Assembly (NCBI GenBank): GCA_017962545.1
Contig: JAGCVD010000013.1
Coordinates: 1-41,125, forward strand
Origin: Bacteroidales bacterium
GTDB lineage: Bacteria > Bacteroidota > Bacteroidia > Bacteroidales > P3
Reading direction: 5' to 3'
DNA: 41,125 bases
Made by a program: the position numbers and the translations under genes
Shown: positions 14,543 through 22,495 of the stretch, piece after piece
How positions within the stretch are numbered: position 1 is the stretch's first letter
Layout: every line of letters begins with the position of its first letter
Notes under the pieces: generated by a model
What the model was told of the DNA's origin: nothing
Seen by the model: only the letters and a program-made list of their open reading frames with translations
Databases searched by the model: none

Positions 14543-16417
14543 ATGCGACTGAACGACATAAACAATCCCAAAGATCTCAAGCGAGTGCCTGTCGGTGAAC
14601 TGAAAGGCATCGCCGACGAACTGCGCGACTATATCATCGATACGCTCTCCACGCATCCCGGCCACCTGGCCTCGAGTCTCGGCGTGGTGGAGCTGACGGT
14701 GGCGTTGCACTATGTCTTCAATGCCCCCGACGACCGCATCGTCTGGGATGTGGGACATCAGGCGTATGCCCACAAGATACTGACGGGCCGTCGTGAGCGC
14801 TTCTCGACCATACGCACCTACGGAGGTCTCAGCGGCTTCCCGAAGCGCAGCGAGAGTGAATACGACGCTTTCGGCACGGGCCATAGCTCCACCTCCATCA
14901 GCGCGGCCCTCGGCATGGCCACGGCCAGCGAGATGCTGGGCGACACCACGCGCAGCCACATCGCCGTCATCGGTGACGGCGCCCTCACGGGTGGCGAAGC
15001 ATTCGAGGCGCTGAACAATGTGGGACAGTCGAAAGCCAATCTGCTGATTATCCTTAACGACAATGGCATCTCCATCGACAAGGCCGTGGGAGGCCTCAAC
15101 GAATATCTGACGCGTATCACCGCCTCGCGGCGTTACAATAAGTTGAAAGAGCAGGTGTGGCATAAACTCGACGGCAGCGACGGCGGACGTCGTCATGACC
15201 GTTCCATAGGTCTCTTCCAGAAGCTCACCAGCACCGCCAAGACCGTCGCCGTGGGCGGTAGCAACCTCTTCGAGAGTCTGGGAATACGGTATTTCGGTCC
15301 TGTCGATGGTTATAACATACCCCAGTTGGTCAATATGCTGCAGCGTCTCCGTGAGCTCGAAGGCCCCAAACTGCTGCATGTCATCACCACCAAGGGGAAA
15401 GGCCTGCGGCAGGCCGAGGAGAACCCTGTGGCCTATCATTCCCCGGGTAAGTACGACATTCGTACCGGCAATCAGATAAACAGCACTGCCGAGGGTACGC
15501 CGCTGAAGTATCAGGAGGTCTTTGGCCGCACTATCATCGAGCTGGCCGAGCAGAATCCTGCCATCGTGGGCATCACGCCGGCCATGGCCACAGGCTGCTC
15601 GCTCAACCTAATGATGGAGCGCATGCCCGAGCGCACCTTCGATGTCGGCATCGCCGAGCAACATGCCGTCACCTTCGCAGCGGGTCTCGCCGCCGGCGGC
15701 ATGGTGCCGTTCTGCAATATCTATTCCACCTTCGCCCAGAGGTCCTATGACCAGATTATTCACGATGTGGCGCTGCAGGGTCTTCAGGTGGTCTTCTGTC
15801 TCGACCGTGCGGGTCTCGTCGGCGACGACGGTCCCACGCACCACGGACTCTTTGACCTCGCCGCCCTGCGTCCTGTGCCCGGGTTGGCTATCTGCGCACC
15901 GCTGGATGAACATGAGTTGCGCAATATGATGTACACCGCCCAGTTGCCCGATAAAGGTCCTGTCGTCATCCGCTATCCGCGTGGCTGCAGCGAGCATGCC
16001 GACTGGCAGTCGCCTTTTGAGGAATTGGAGGTGGGTCGCGGACGCTGCCTGCGAAAGGGCAGGGAAGAGACGGCTTTTGTCACCCTCGGTACCGTGGGCA
16101 ACGATGCCCTGCGGGTGGCCGACGAGGTGGACGCCGCCGTGTATGACATGCGCTGGCTCAAGCCGCTGGATACTGACCTGTTGGACACCATAGCCTCCAA
16201 GGGCTACCGCCGCATCGTCACCGTTGAGGACGGTGTGCGCAAAGGCGGTTTCGGCGAGGCTGTGATGGAATACTTCGCCGTGCACCATCCCAAGGTGGTG
16301 GCTACGGTGCGCATCCTGGCCATTCCCGACGAATTCGTCACCCACGGCCCTGTCGCCCAACTGAAGCACGACTGCCGCATCGACGCCGACGCCATTGCCG
16401 CGGCGGTGGCTGACTAG
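14543..16417 (+). CDS. dxs: 1-deoxy-D-xylulose-5-phosphate synthase
   Basis: Thiamine-diphosphate enzyme that condenses pyruvate and glyceraldehyde 3-phosphate, the first step of the MEP isoprenoid pathway. The substrate-contacting His is in HPGHLASSLG (38-47). The thiamine motif begins at GDGAL (144-148) and runs to LNDNGISI (171-178). The transketolase-like pyrimidine domain includes FDVGIAEQHAVTFAAG, and the C-terminal domain includes TVEDGVRKGGFGEAV. Length 624 is normal. The stop overlaps the stop of the convergent HMA gene within CTAG (16414-16417), with no terminator between them. Confidence 0.96.
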   Translation: MRLNDINNPKDLKRVPVGELKGIADELRDYIIDTLSTHPGHLASSLGVVELTVALHYVFNAPDDRIVWDVGHQAYAHKILTGRRERFSTIRTYGGLSGFPKRSESEYDAFGTGHSSTSISAALGMATASEMLGDTTRSHIAVIGDGALTGGEAFEALNNVGQSKANLLIILNDNGISIDKAVGGLNEYLTRITASRRYNKLKEQVWHKLDGSDGGRRHDRSIGLFQKLTSTAKTVAVGGSNLFESLGIRYFGPVDGYNIPQLVNMLQRLRELEGPKLLHVITTKGKGLRQAEENPVAYHSPGKYDIRTGNQINSTAEGTPLKYQEVFGRTIIELAEQNPAIVGITPAMATGCSLNLMMERMPERTFDVGIAEQHAVTFAAGLAAGGMVPFCNIYSTFAQRSYDQIIHDVALQGLQVVFCLDRAGLVGDDGPTHHGLFDLAALRPVPGLAICAPLDEHELRNMMYTAQLPDKGPVVIRYPRGCSEHADWQSPFEELEVGRGRCLRKGREETAFVTLGTVGNDALRVADEVDAAVYDMRWLKPLDTDLLDTIASKGYRRIVTVEDGVRKGGFGEAVMEYFAVHHPKVVATVRILAIPDEFVTHGPVAQLKHDCRIDADAIAAAVAD

Positions 16418-16719
16418 TCCTTCTTGTCTTTCAGTTTGCTGTCGCTGACCACTTTGGTCTCGTAGCCTATCTTCTTCATGCCACCCTGCAGCCCTGCGAT
16501 AGTGTTTTTCTTTGGGTCGTAGGTGATGGTGACGTGCTGTTTCTCAAGGTCTGTCTCCACTTTCTTCACGCCTTTCTCGAAGCGCATATTGTTCTTGATT
16601 TTATTCTCGCAGCTTGCACAGTGCATCTGCGGCGTGGGGGTGAGCACAAGGACACGCAGCTCTTTACCGCCGGCAGCCAGCAGCAGAGCCATTAGGATGA
16701 TATTGATTGTTTGTTTCAT
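16414..16719 (-). CDS. Exported heavy-metal-associated (HMA) domain protein
   Basis: 101 residues. A signal peptide or membrane anchor (MKQTINIILMALLLAAGG) is followed by an HMA fold with the metal-binding motif MHCASC (Cys34 and Cys37), then VKKVETDLEKQHVTITYDPKKNTIAGLQGGMKKIGYE, the usual beta-alpha-beta pattern. A Lys-rich tail ends the protein. It probably binds Cu(I) or a similar soft metal in the periplasm. It sits 18 nt after the TonB receptor, as last gene of a three-gene unit with a Cys-rich exported protein, which supports a metal-handling role. Metal identity cannot be read from the sequence. Confidence 0.85.
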   Translation of the reverse strand: MKQTINIILMALLLAAGGKELRVLVLTPTPQMHCASCENKIKNNMRFEKGVKKVETDLEKQHVTITYDPKKNTIAGLQGGMKKIGYETKVVSDSKLKDKKD

Positions 16720-16737
16720 GTGTGTGTTTATTTATTT

Positions 16738-18708
16738 TTAATTAATTCGTATTCCGGCATAGAACATCGCGCCGTGGACAGGTCCCCATATCAAGGTGGG
16801 CTCGAAATCGGCATTCCAGGGGGTTCCGGCGTTGAAGATAGGGTTGGGCTGACGGTAGTTCGTGAGGTTCTCTCCGCCAATATACACTGAGAAATGGCGG
16901 AATTCGCGCGTCAGTTGCAGGTTGATTTGCGGGTAGGCAGGGAACTCTTCGTCCCAGGAGGGTGTGCCGTCGGCCAGGGTGTAGGGTTTGGGCATGCGTC
17001 CGCCGCCGTTGATGGCCAACGTGAGGTCCACCTGCCAGATGCTCATCATGGGTTTCCACGAGACGGTGAACAGCCCTTTGTAGCGGCTTTGCAGCGGTTT
17101 CTCCAGCAATTCGCTGCCGTAGGTGCAACGCACATGATTGTAGCGAATGGCAGCCAGCAGATTCAGCTCTTCGGTGACATCGCAGCTGGCATCCACCTGC
17201 GCGGTGTGGGAGAAAGAACGGCCGTTAAGGTCGCTGATGGTGATGCGTGTGGGGTTGCTGTCGTAGTCCACCACCGCCTGGTGCTGGAAGTCGGTGTACC
17301 AGTATTCGGCATTGAGCTGTATGTTCTTCTCGCCCACGGGAATATAGAACAAGGCGGTGAGACCGCTGTTCCAGGCCTCCTCCTGCGGCAGGATGTTGTC
17401 GGTCACCAATGTGCGTCCTGAGGCCAGCAGGTAATGGTGCTCGGCAACGGCATGAGGCGTGCGGTACCCTTTGCCTGTGGCAGCACGCAGGGTGACATGG
17501 TCGTCGGGCACCCATTTCAGGTGCAGGCGCGGAGTGAGGTAGGTTCGGTCGTACAGTGAACTATAGTCCACACGCAGACCTCCCATCATTGTCAGACGGT
17601 ACGAGGGAGTATAGGTATATTCAGCGTAGGCTCCAGGGGTGTATTCGGTGGTTAGTGGCCGTTGGCCAAAGGTCAGAGTCTCGTCCAGACAGTCGACATT
17701 GAGGCTAAGGCCGGTGGAGATGCTGTGGTCGTCATTGAAGTTGTGTTCCAAGACCAGACGGCTGTTGATATTGCGCTGATCCACATTGTAGAGTTTTGGA
17801 CCGAAAGTACCATCCAGTTGATATAGAAATCCATTGGCCAGCAAGGCGATGTTGGTGTTATGGTTGCGGTTGAGCAGGATGGCGTGCTTCATATAGGCTT
17901 CCGCACGGCGGGCGTTGAGCAACACGCGAAAAGGATTGGTGACTGTCAGCATCTGGCCACCCTCGCGCTCCTCTTGCAGGTAGCCGGCGCCGGCGTGCAT
18001 GATATAACGTCCTTTGGCGTATTTCCAACGGTTCTGCAGGTGTAACTGGCGGATGGCGGGCGAGTCGTGCCACAGGTCGCCGTTGTCGTCATGGTGGCCG
18101 AAGTCGTGTTCGTAGTGGCCCAGCAGCACCGTGTTCAGGTGCTTGTTCAGGTGTATGGTGGCCATTGCGTTACCCTCGGTCTTCAGGCGGCTGTCGCCAT
18201 AGAGGTTTACCGACACCCCAGGTTCGTCTTCGGGCTTTAGGTATTCCACATTGATTTGGCCAGTGATACTTTGTGGGCCGTTTTTAACGCTAGCGGCACC
18301 TTTGCTCACCGACAAGCTTTTCATCCACGCCCCTGGGACATAGCCCAATGTGTAGGGCATGGTGGTGCCCGTCGAGGCCGGCAGACCCTCGCCGAGCATC
18401 TGCACGTATTCGCCGCTGAGGCCTAGCAGTTTGATTTGGCGGGCCCCCACGGCGGCATCGTTGTAGTTGACGTCAACCGAGGGATTGGTGACGAAACTTT
18501 CGCCGAGGTTGCAGCAGGCGGCACGGAACAACTCGTCCTGTCCTATGTTGAGACCTCCGACGGCACCGCTCATGCGGCTTACTCCTTCAGCACGCTTTGC
18601 TTGTATCTGCACTTCCTCGATGGTGGTGCGTCTGATGCTGTCTTCCTGCTGCGCCGTAACGGTATAAACGCCCGCTAGGCAGCAGCATAGCAATATCATT
18701 TGTTTCAT
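16738..18708 (-). CDS. TonB-dependent receptor, probably metal-linked
   Basis: 656 residues. The signal peptide MKQMILLCCCLAGVYTVTAQ is followed by a plug domain (about 30-165: TTIEEVQIQAK, GARQIKLLGLSGEYVQMLGEGLP, SVSKGAASVKNGPQSITGQINVEYLKP) and a 22-strand-type barrel ending near MFYAGIRIN. There is no SusC-type N-terminal extension and no SusD partner, so glycan uptake is unlikely. A Cys pair in the plug (AACCNLGES) and the flanking HMA and Cys-rich genes point to copper or another soft metal, which is inference. The receptor is TonB-energised in the outer membrane. An 89-nt gap upstream holds a nested stem-loop. Confidence 0.88.
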   Translation of the reverse strand: MKQMILLCCCLAGVYTVTAQQEDSIRRTTIEEVQIQAKRAEGVSRMSGAVGGLNIGQDELFRAACCNLGESFVTNPSVDVNYNDAAVGARQIKLLGLSGEYVQMLGEGLPASTGTTMPYTLGYVPGAWMKSLSVSKGAASVKNGPQSITGQINVEYLKPEDEPGVSVNLYGDSRLKTEGNAMATIHLNKHLNTVLLGHYEHDFGHHDDNGDLWHDSPAIRQLHLQNRWKYAKGRYIMHAGAGYLQEEREGGQMLTVTNPFRVLLNARRAEAYMKHAILLNRNHNTNIALLANGFLYQLDGTFGPKLYNVDQRNINSRLVLEHNFNDDHSISTGLSLNVDCLDETLTFGQRPLTTEYTPGAYAEYTYTPSYRLTMMGGLRVDYSSLYDRTYLTPRLHLKWVPDDHVTLRAATGKGYRTPHAVAEHHYLLASGRTLVTDNILPQEEAWNSGLTALFYIPVGEKNIQLNAEYWYTDFQHQAVVDYDSNPTRITISDLNGRSFSHTAQVDASCDVTEELNLLAAIRYNHVRCTYGSELLEKPLQSRYKGLFTVSWKPMMSIWQVDLTLAINGGGRMPKPYTLADGTPSWDEEFPAYPQINLQLTREFRHFSVYIGGENLTNYRQPNPIFNAGTPWNADFEPTLIWGPVHGAMFYAGIRIN

Positions 18709-18718
18709 GAAAGGTATA

Positions 18719-18793
18719 GATTGTTTGTATTGATTGTTCGACAGGTATGTTCAACTCATGGTCGGCATGGCCGACTATGCACCACAAACAATC
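18719..18793 (-). promoter_or_regulatory. Nested stem-loop in the leader of the TonB receptor gene
   Basis: Outer stem GATTGTTTGT (18719-18728) with ACAAACAATC (18784-18793). Inner hairpin GTCGGC (18761-18766), loop ATG, GCCGAC (18770-18775), extended by CAT/ATG across one mismatch. Position between two genes of one operon suggests attenuation or mRNA processing; not a riboswitch class I recognise. Confidence 0.55.
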
Positions 18794-18797
18794 AGAA

Positions 18798-19151
18798 TCA
18801 AACTCTCAGCACCATGGATTGTGAGATCCCCGGCGGTGCTATGTCCGCAGGGAAAGATGGAATGGCCACAGGGTGGATTCCCATAGGGGTAGAAACGGGA
18901 AGTTCAAAGGTGGGTAGCGAGTACGACATCATCTGTGGCATGTCCACACCGTCGGTCAGGTTGCTTTCCGACACATGCAGTGTGGTTACCGTCATACAGC
19001 CACCCTCGGAAGGGCAGCACCCGATGTCGTTAAGCTTTAGCAGAGTCACCTTTCCTGAGCATGCACATTTGGTCATACTCACCCCACCGCCACATAATAT
19101 TAATATAATTAGGGCGATAAGAGTGGTGGTTATGTTCGCCAAACGTTTCAT
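18798..19151 (-). CDS. Small Cys-rich exported protein (HYC_CC_PP-like)
   Basis: 117 residues from ATG 19151. One hydrophobic segment (LANITTTLIALIILILCGGGVS) serves as signal or anchor. It is followed by closely spaced cysteines: KCACSGK, then GCCPSEGGC. The tail is Pro/Ser/Met-rich and probably flexible. The pattern resembles the Bacteroidetes family called HYC_CC_PP, which I recall next to TonB receptors and HMA proteins; this example lacks a clear HYC. A metal-binding role is inferred from the cysteines and from the operon with the receptor and HMA gene. It is promoter-proximal and divergent from the YfcC-type permease. Confidence 0.65.
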   Translation of the reverse strand: MKRLANITTTLIALIILILCGGGVSMTKCACSGKVTLLKLNDIGCCPSEGGCMTVTTLHVSESNLTDGVDMPQMMSYSLPTFELPVSTPMGIHPVAIPSFPADIAPPGISQSMVLRV

Positions 19152-19160
19152 TTCCGTTTG

Positions 19161-19176
19161 CAAAAGTACAAAAATA
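19161..19176 (-). promoter_or_regulatory. Two possible -7 boxes for the metal-linked operon
   Basis: CAAAAGTA (19161-19168) and CAAAAATA (19169-19176) read TACTTTTG and TATTTTTG on the reverse strand. No matching TTTG at the right distance is seen. The second would give a short leader, the first a nearly leaderless mRNA. Confidence 0.4.
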
Positions 19177-19199
19177 ATTCAAATACGGAAAAACTTTCG

Positions 19200-19207
19200 T
19201 ATCTTTG
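19200..19207 (+). promoter_or_regulatory. -7 box for the YfcC-type permease gene
   Basis: TATCTTTG fits TAnnTTTG and lies 19 nt before the ATG at 19227. No clear -33 TTTG is present. Confidence 0.5.
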
Positions 19208-19226
19208 CACCGCAAATTATAATGAG

Positions 19227-20633
19227 ATGAAGCGGATACCGCATACTTTTACCATTGTCTTCGCCCTCATTGTGTTGGCAGCGGTGATGACGTGGTTTGT
19301 CCCTGCCGGAGAATTCTTGCGACAAAACATTGACGGTCGTGAGGTGGTGGTGGACGGCTCGTTCCACTTCGTCGACCGTGCACCGCAGACATGGCAGGTA
19401 TTCAGTGCCCTCTTCAACGGCTTTGTGGATAAGGCCGACATCATTGTGTTTATACTCATGGTCGGCGGCGCCTTCTGGATACTGAACAACAGCCACGCCA
19501 TCGATGTTGGGGTCATGTCCTTCCTCCGTCGTGTGCAGCGGCTGAGCAAATACAAGCTGATTAGGCTGTTGGGTGTGAACAATATTATCATTACACTGGT
19601 GATGCTGCTGTTCAGCCTGTTTGGCGCCGTGTTCGGCATGAGTGAGGAGACCATCGCTTTCGTGGTGGTGTTCATTCCGCTGGCCATACAAATGGGCTAC
19701 GACAGCATTGTGGGCGTGTGTATGTGCTATGTGGCGGCGCATGTGGGTTTTGCCGGTGCCATGCTCAACCCCTTCACCATCGGCATCGCCCAGGGGATCG
19801 CAGGCCTGCCGCTCTTCTCGGGACTCGAGTACCGCTTCTTCTGCTGGGTTGTGCTGACGATTCTCGGCATCGCCTTTGTGCTGTGGTACGCCCATCGGGT
19901 GAAGGTGAAGCCCGAGCGCAGTCCGGTGTACAAGCTTGACGACTACTGGAGAGCCCGGAGTACGGAAGTCGGAGGTCAGAGTCTGCAGCCCCGACACATA
20001 CTTATCCTGATACTGCTTTTCCTTACCATCGTGGCGCTCGTGGTCGGCGTGCTGGTGTGGGGATGGTATATTGCAGAAATCTCGGCCCTCTTCCTGGCGA
20101 TGGGCATACTGGCCGGCATCATCGACCGGCAGGGCGCCGATGACATCGCGAAACTCTTCCTGGCAGGCTGCAAAGACATCCTCTCTGCCGCCCTTGTGGT
20201 GGGCTTGGCTAGCGGCATTATATTTATATTGAAAGACGGGCGCGTCATTGACACGCTGCTCTATGGCCTCACCAAAAGTCTGGCGCAGACCGGCGAGGTG
20301 TTGTCTCTTGGCGTTATGTACCTCTTCCAGACAGCCCTCAACCTCGTCATGCCGTCGGGCTCCGCCAAGGCGGCGCTCACGATGCCCATCATGACGCAGT
20401 TTGCCGACCTTATCGATGTGTCGCGTCAGACCACCGTGCTGGCTTTCCAGTTCGGCGACGGCTTCACCAATATGCTCACACCCACCAGCGGCGTCCTCAT
20501 CGGCGTCCTCGGCATGGCCCGCATTCCCTACGGCACCTGGCTCAAATGGGTGTGGAAGTTCATCGTCGCCCTTATCATCATTGGTTTCATCTTAATGCTC
20601 CCCACATTATGGCTCGATTTACCCGGCTTCTAG
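19227..20633 (+). CDS. YfcC / DcuC-type anion permease
   Basis: 468 residues from ATG 19227 (MKRIPHTFTIVFALIVL); the frame upstream is not conserved and contains the promoter. About twelve membrane segments are visible. The early AAVMTWFVPAGEF, the mid FGAVFGMSEETIAF and the late LNLVMPSGSAKAALTMPIM and FGDGFTNMLTPTSG segments are characteristic of the YfcC branch of the C4-dicarboxylate/DcuC superfamily. Members move carboxylates or amino acids; the substrate here is unknown. A hydrophilic loop (RARSTEVGGQS) is encoded by a heptamer array at 19956-19983. The 3' end overlaps the start of the M28 peptidase gene by 25 nt, suggesting coupled translation. Confidence 0.85.
   Translation: MKRIPHTFTIVFALIVLAAVMTWFVPAGEFLRQNIDGREVVVDGSFHFVDRAPQTWQVFSALFNGFVDKADIIVFILMVGGAFWILNNSHAIDVGVMSFLRRVQRLSKYKLIRLLGVNNIIITLVMLLFSLFGAVFGMSEETIAFVVVFIPLAIQMGYDSIVGVCMCYVAAHVGFAGAMLNPFTIGIAQGIAGLPLFSGLEYRFFCWVVLTILGIAFVLWYAHRVKVKPERSPVYKLDDYWRARSTEVGGQSLQPRHILILILLFLTIVALVVGVLVWGWYIAEISALFLAMGILAGIIDRQGADDIAKLFLAGCKDILSAALVVGLASGIIFILKDGRVIDTLLYGLTKSLAQTGEVLSLGVMYLFQTALNLVMPSGSAKAALTMPIMTQFADLIDVSRQTTVLAFQFGDGFTNMLTPTSGVLIGVLGMARIPYGTWLKWVWKFIVALIIIGFILMLPTLWLDLPGF
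19956..19983. repeat. Heptamer repeat, unit CGGAGTA-like, inside the permease gene
   Basis: Units CGGAGTA, CGGAAGT, CGGAGGT, CAGAGTC, in frame, in a loop between membrane segments. Confidence 0.75.
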
Positions 20634-21508
20634 CCCTCTTTCTCATTTTTCATTTTTCATTTTTCAGTTCCGCTAATGCGCAAGACAGCGCCTATGTGCG
20701 GCGTATTATCCGCGACCTCTCGTCGCCCGCGATGTACGGCCGAGGCATGCAGCATAGGGGTGACTCCATTGCTGCCGACTACCTGCGTCGTGAGCTTAAG
20801 ACGCTCGGAGTGAAACCCCTCGGTGAGGATTACTACCAGTATTTCCAATTCCCGCAGACGCGCACCAAGCCGCCTATCGTCGAGGCCGGCTACCGTTCGC
20901 AGAACGTCTGTGGCTATATCCCGGGCAAGACCGACACTATGATAGTATTCACGGCCCACTACGAGCACCTGGGTATGCATGGCGACACCATCTTCTACGG
21001 TGCCCACGACAATGCTAGCGGCACGGCCACCGTGATGGATATTGCCAGGATGCTATCCAGTACACACCATACTCTACCCACCAAATACACCTACGTATTT
21101 TTGTTCTTCAGTGGCGAAGAGTCGGGACTCATTGGTTCGCATTGGTTTGCCGAGCACCCGCTGATTGATTGCCGCAAAGTGAAGTTGCTGCTCAATATCG
21201 ACCTCTTCTGTGGTGGCGACGAGGGCCTGATGGTCGTCAACGCCAATGCTCCCGAGACCAGGCCCTATGTCGACATGCTGGAGACCTTGAACAAAGAGCA
21301 TCATTATGCAGCCAAGATAGGTCGGCGCGACAACGCCCGCAACAGCGACCACTACTATTTCACCTCCCATTGCCCCGCCATCTTCCTCTTCACCCTCGGC
21401 GGTCCCTTCGGAGGCTACCATAGTCCCACCGACACATGTGACGGCTGCGGCCTGGGCAACTATAATAACAATATGACTTTGCTGCGCGAATTTATCAAAC
21501 AACTATAA
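20609..21508 (+). CDS. M28-family zinc peptidase, exported
   Basis: 299 residues from ATG 20609; the longer frame from 20546 overlaps permease coding sequence and has no signal. The signal peptide (MARFTRLLALFLIFHFSFFSSANA) is cleaved before QDS; its core is encoded by a heptamer array. Likely di-zinc ligands of the M28 fold are His117 in AHYEH, Asp134 in GAHDNASG, Glu171 in SGEES with Glu170 as general base, Asp199 in NIDL, and His271 in GGYHSPTD. All are present, so an active aminopeptidase or related hydrolase in the periplasm or beyond is expected. Glutaminyl cyclase-like activity cannot be excluded. It follows a carboxylate/amino-acid permease, consistent with peptide use. Confidence 0.87.
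   Translation: MARFTRLLALFLIFHFSFFSSANAQDSAYVRRIIRDLSSPAMYGRGMQHRGDSIAADYLRRELKTLGVKPLGEDYYQYFQFPQTRTKPPIVEAGYRSQNVCGYIPGKTDTMIVFTAHYEHLGMHGDTIFYGAHDNASGTATVMDIARMLSSTHHTLPTKYTYVFLFFSGEESGLIGSHWFAEHPLIDCRKVKLLLNIDLFCGGDEGLMVVNANAPETRPYVDMLETLNKEHHYAAKIGRRDNARNSDHYYFTSHCPAIFLFTLGGPFGGYHSPTDTCDGCGLGNYNNNMTLLREFIKQL
20640..20667. repeat. Heptamer repeat, unit TTTTCAT, in the M28 signal peptide
   Basis: Units TTCTCAT, TTTTCAT, TTTTCAT, TTTTCAG encode the hydrophobic core FLIFHFSFF. Confidence 0.9.
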
Positions 21509-21530
21509 ACCTTTTAAAACACATTAAGTT

Positions 21531-21776
21531 ATGGGTATTATCATTACAATTCTCATTGGTGCACTGGCAGGTTTCCTGGCAGGCAAGATTATGAAAGGTG
21601 CCGGCTTCGGCTTTTGGATCAACCTCTTGGTGGGTATTGTCGGTGGTTTCGTCGGCGGCAATGTTCTGGGTTGGTTGGGTATCCATTGGGGAGGAACCCT
21701 TGTTGGCCAAATCATTACCGCTGTCATCGGCGCCGTCATCCTCCTCTGGGTTATTTCTTTGATAAAGAAGAAATAA
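21531..21776 (+). CDS. GlsB/YeaQ/YmgE-family small membrane protein
   Basis: 81 residues, almost wholly hydrophobic and glycine-rich: three segments (IIITILIGALAGFLAGKIM, GFWINLLVGIVGGFVGGNVLGWLG, LVGQIITAVIGAVILLWVISLI) and a basic end KKK. This matches the transglycosylase-associated or stress-induced membrane protein family, whose biochemical role is not known. It starts 22 nt after the M28 stop and ends just before a strong terminator, so it probably closes the permease-peptidase transcript. Confidence 0.9.
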   Translation: MGIIITILIGALAGFLAGKIMKGAGFGFWINLLVGIVGGFVGGNVLGWLGIHWGGTLVGQIITAVIGAVILLWVISLIKKK

Positions 21777-21789
21777 GTAGTGTATTGAC

Positions 21790-21831
21790 AAAAAGAAGAA
21801 GAGGGCAAAGATTTGTCCTCTTCTTCTTTTT
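21790..21831. terminator. Bidirectional terminator
   Basis: AAAAGAAGAAGAGG pairs with CCTCTTCTTCTTTT around a short loop, with A-rich and T-rich flanks. It lies between the convergent GlsB and FKBP genes. Confidence 0.9.
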
Positions 21832-21856
21832 ATTTTTATTGATGGCTTCTGTGTCT

Positions 21857-22444
21857 CTACAGCACCTTTATCAACTCTACGGTGAAGATCAGGGCGGCGA
21901 AGGGAGGGATGCTGTTGCCGGCGCCGTGTTCGCCGTAGGCGAGGTTGTAGGGGATGTAGAACTTGTACTTGGCACCTTCTTTCATGAGCTGCACGCCCTC
22001 TGTCCAGCCGGCGATGACTTGGCGCAGGCCGAACTCGGCGGGCTCGCCGCGACGGTAACTGGAGTCGAAGACGGTGCCGTCGATGAGGGTGCCCTCGTAG
22101 TGGCAGCGCACGGTGTCGCTGGCTTTGGGTTGGCGGCCGGTACCTTCGACAAGCACTTCGTACTGCAGGCCGCTGGGCAGCGTGACTACGCCGGCTTTGT
22201 TTTTATTCTCGGCCAAGAAGGCCTCACCGTCGGCTTTGGCGGCTTTCTGCTGACGTTCCTCGAGGTCGGTGAAGAACTGCTCCAGCACATGGTGGGCCTC
22301 TTCGTGGTTCATCTGGGCGGGACGGCCCTGCAGCACGTCGGCGATGGCGGCGGCATGGTCGTCTATCACGAGGCTGTCTTTCAAGCCCATCTCTTTCAGT
22401 TGATGGCCAATGTTGAGGCCCAATGCATAGCTTAGTTTATCCAC
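21857..22444 (-). CDS. FKBP-type peptidyl-prolyl isomerase
   Basis: 195 residues. An N-terminal helical dimerisation-like region (MDKLSYALGLNIGHQLKEMGL, then a long charged helix to about 90) precedes the FKBP domain (about 98-195) with GLQYEVLVEGTG, VRCHYEGTLIDGTVFDSSYRRG, FGLRQVIAGWTEGVQLMKEG, and IPYNLAYGE. This is the FklB/FkpA architecture. No signal peptide is seen, so the cytoplasmic FklB type is more likely. Start is GTG 22444; the region upstream is a heptamer array in the 51-nt gap to the preceding binding-protein gene. It catalyses proline isomerisation and may act as a chaperone. Confidence 0.92.
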   Translation of the reverse strand: MDKLSYALGLNIGHQLKEMGLKDSLVIDDHAAAIADVLQGRPAQMNHEEAHHVLEQFFTDLEERQQKAAKADGEAFLAENKNKAGVVTLPSGLQYEVLVEGTGRQPKASDTVRCHYEGTLIDGTVFDSSYRRGEPAEFGLRQVIAGWTEGVQLMKEGAKYKFYIPYNLAYGEHGAGNSIPPFAALIFTVELIKVL

Positions 22445-22451
22445 GGATAAG

Positions 22452-22486
22452 GTTTAAAGTTTAAGGTTTAAAGTTTAAGGTTTAAG
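22452..22486. repeat. Heptamer repeat, unit GTTTAAA/GTTTAAG, 5 units, intergenic
   Basis: Units at 22452, 22459, 22466, 22473 and 22480 alternate GTTTAAA, GTTTAAG, GTTTAAA, GTTTAAG, GTTTAAG. They fill most of the 51-nt gap between the binding-protein stop and the FKBP start. Confidence 0.95.
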
Positions 22487-22495
22487 GCGTTGTGT

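Noticed and set aside
22452-22486. CRISPR-like repeat array
   Set aside because: Units are 7 bp with no spacers and no cas genes; these are simple tandem repeats.
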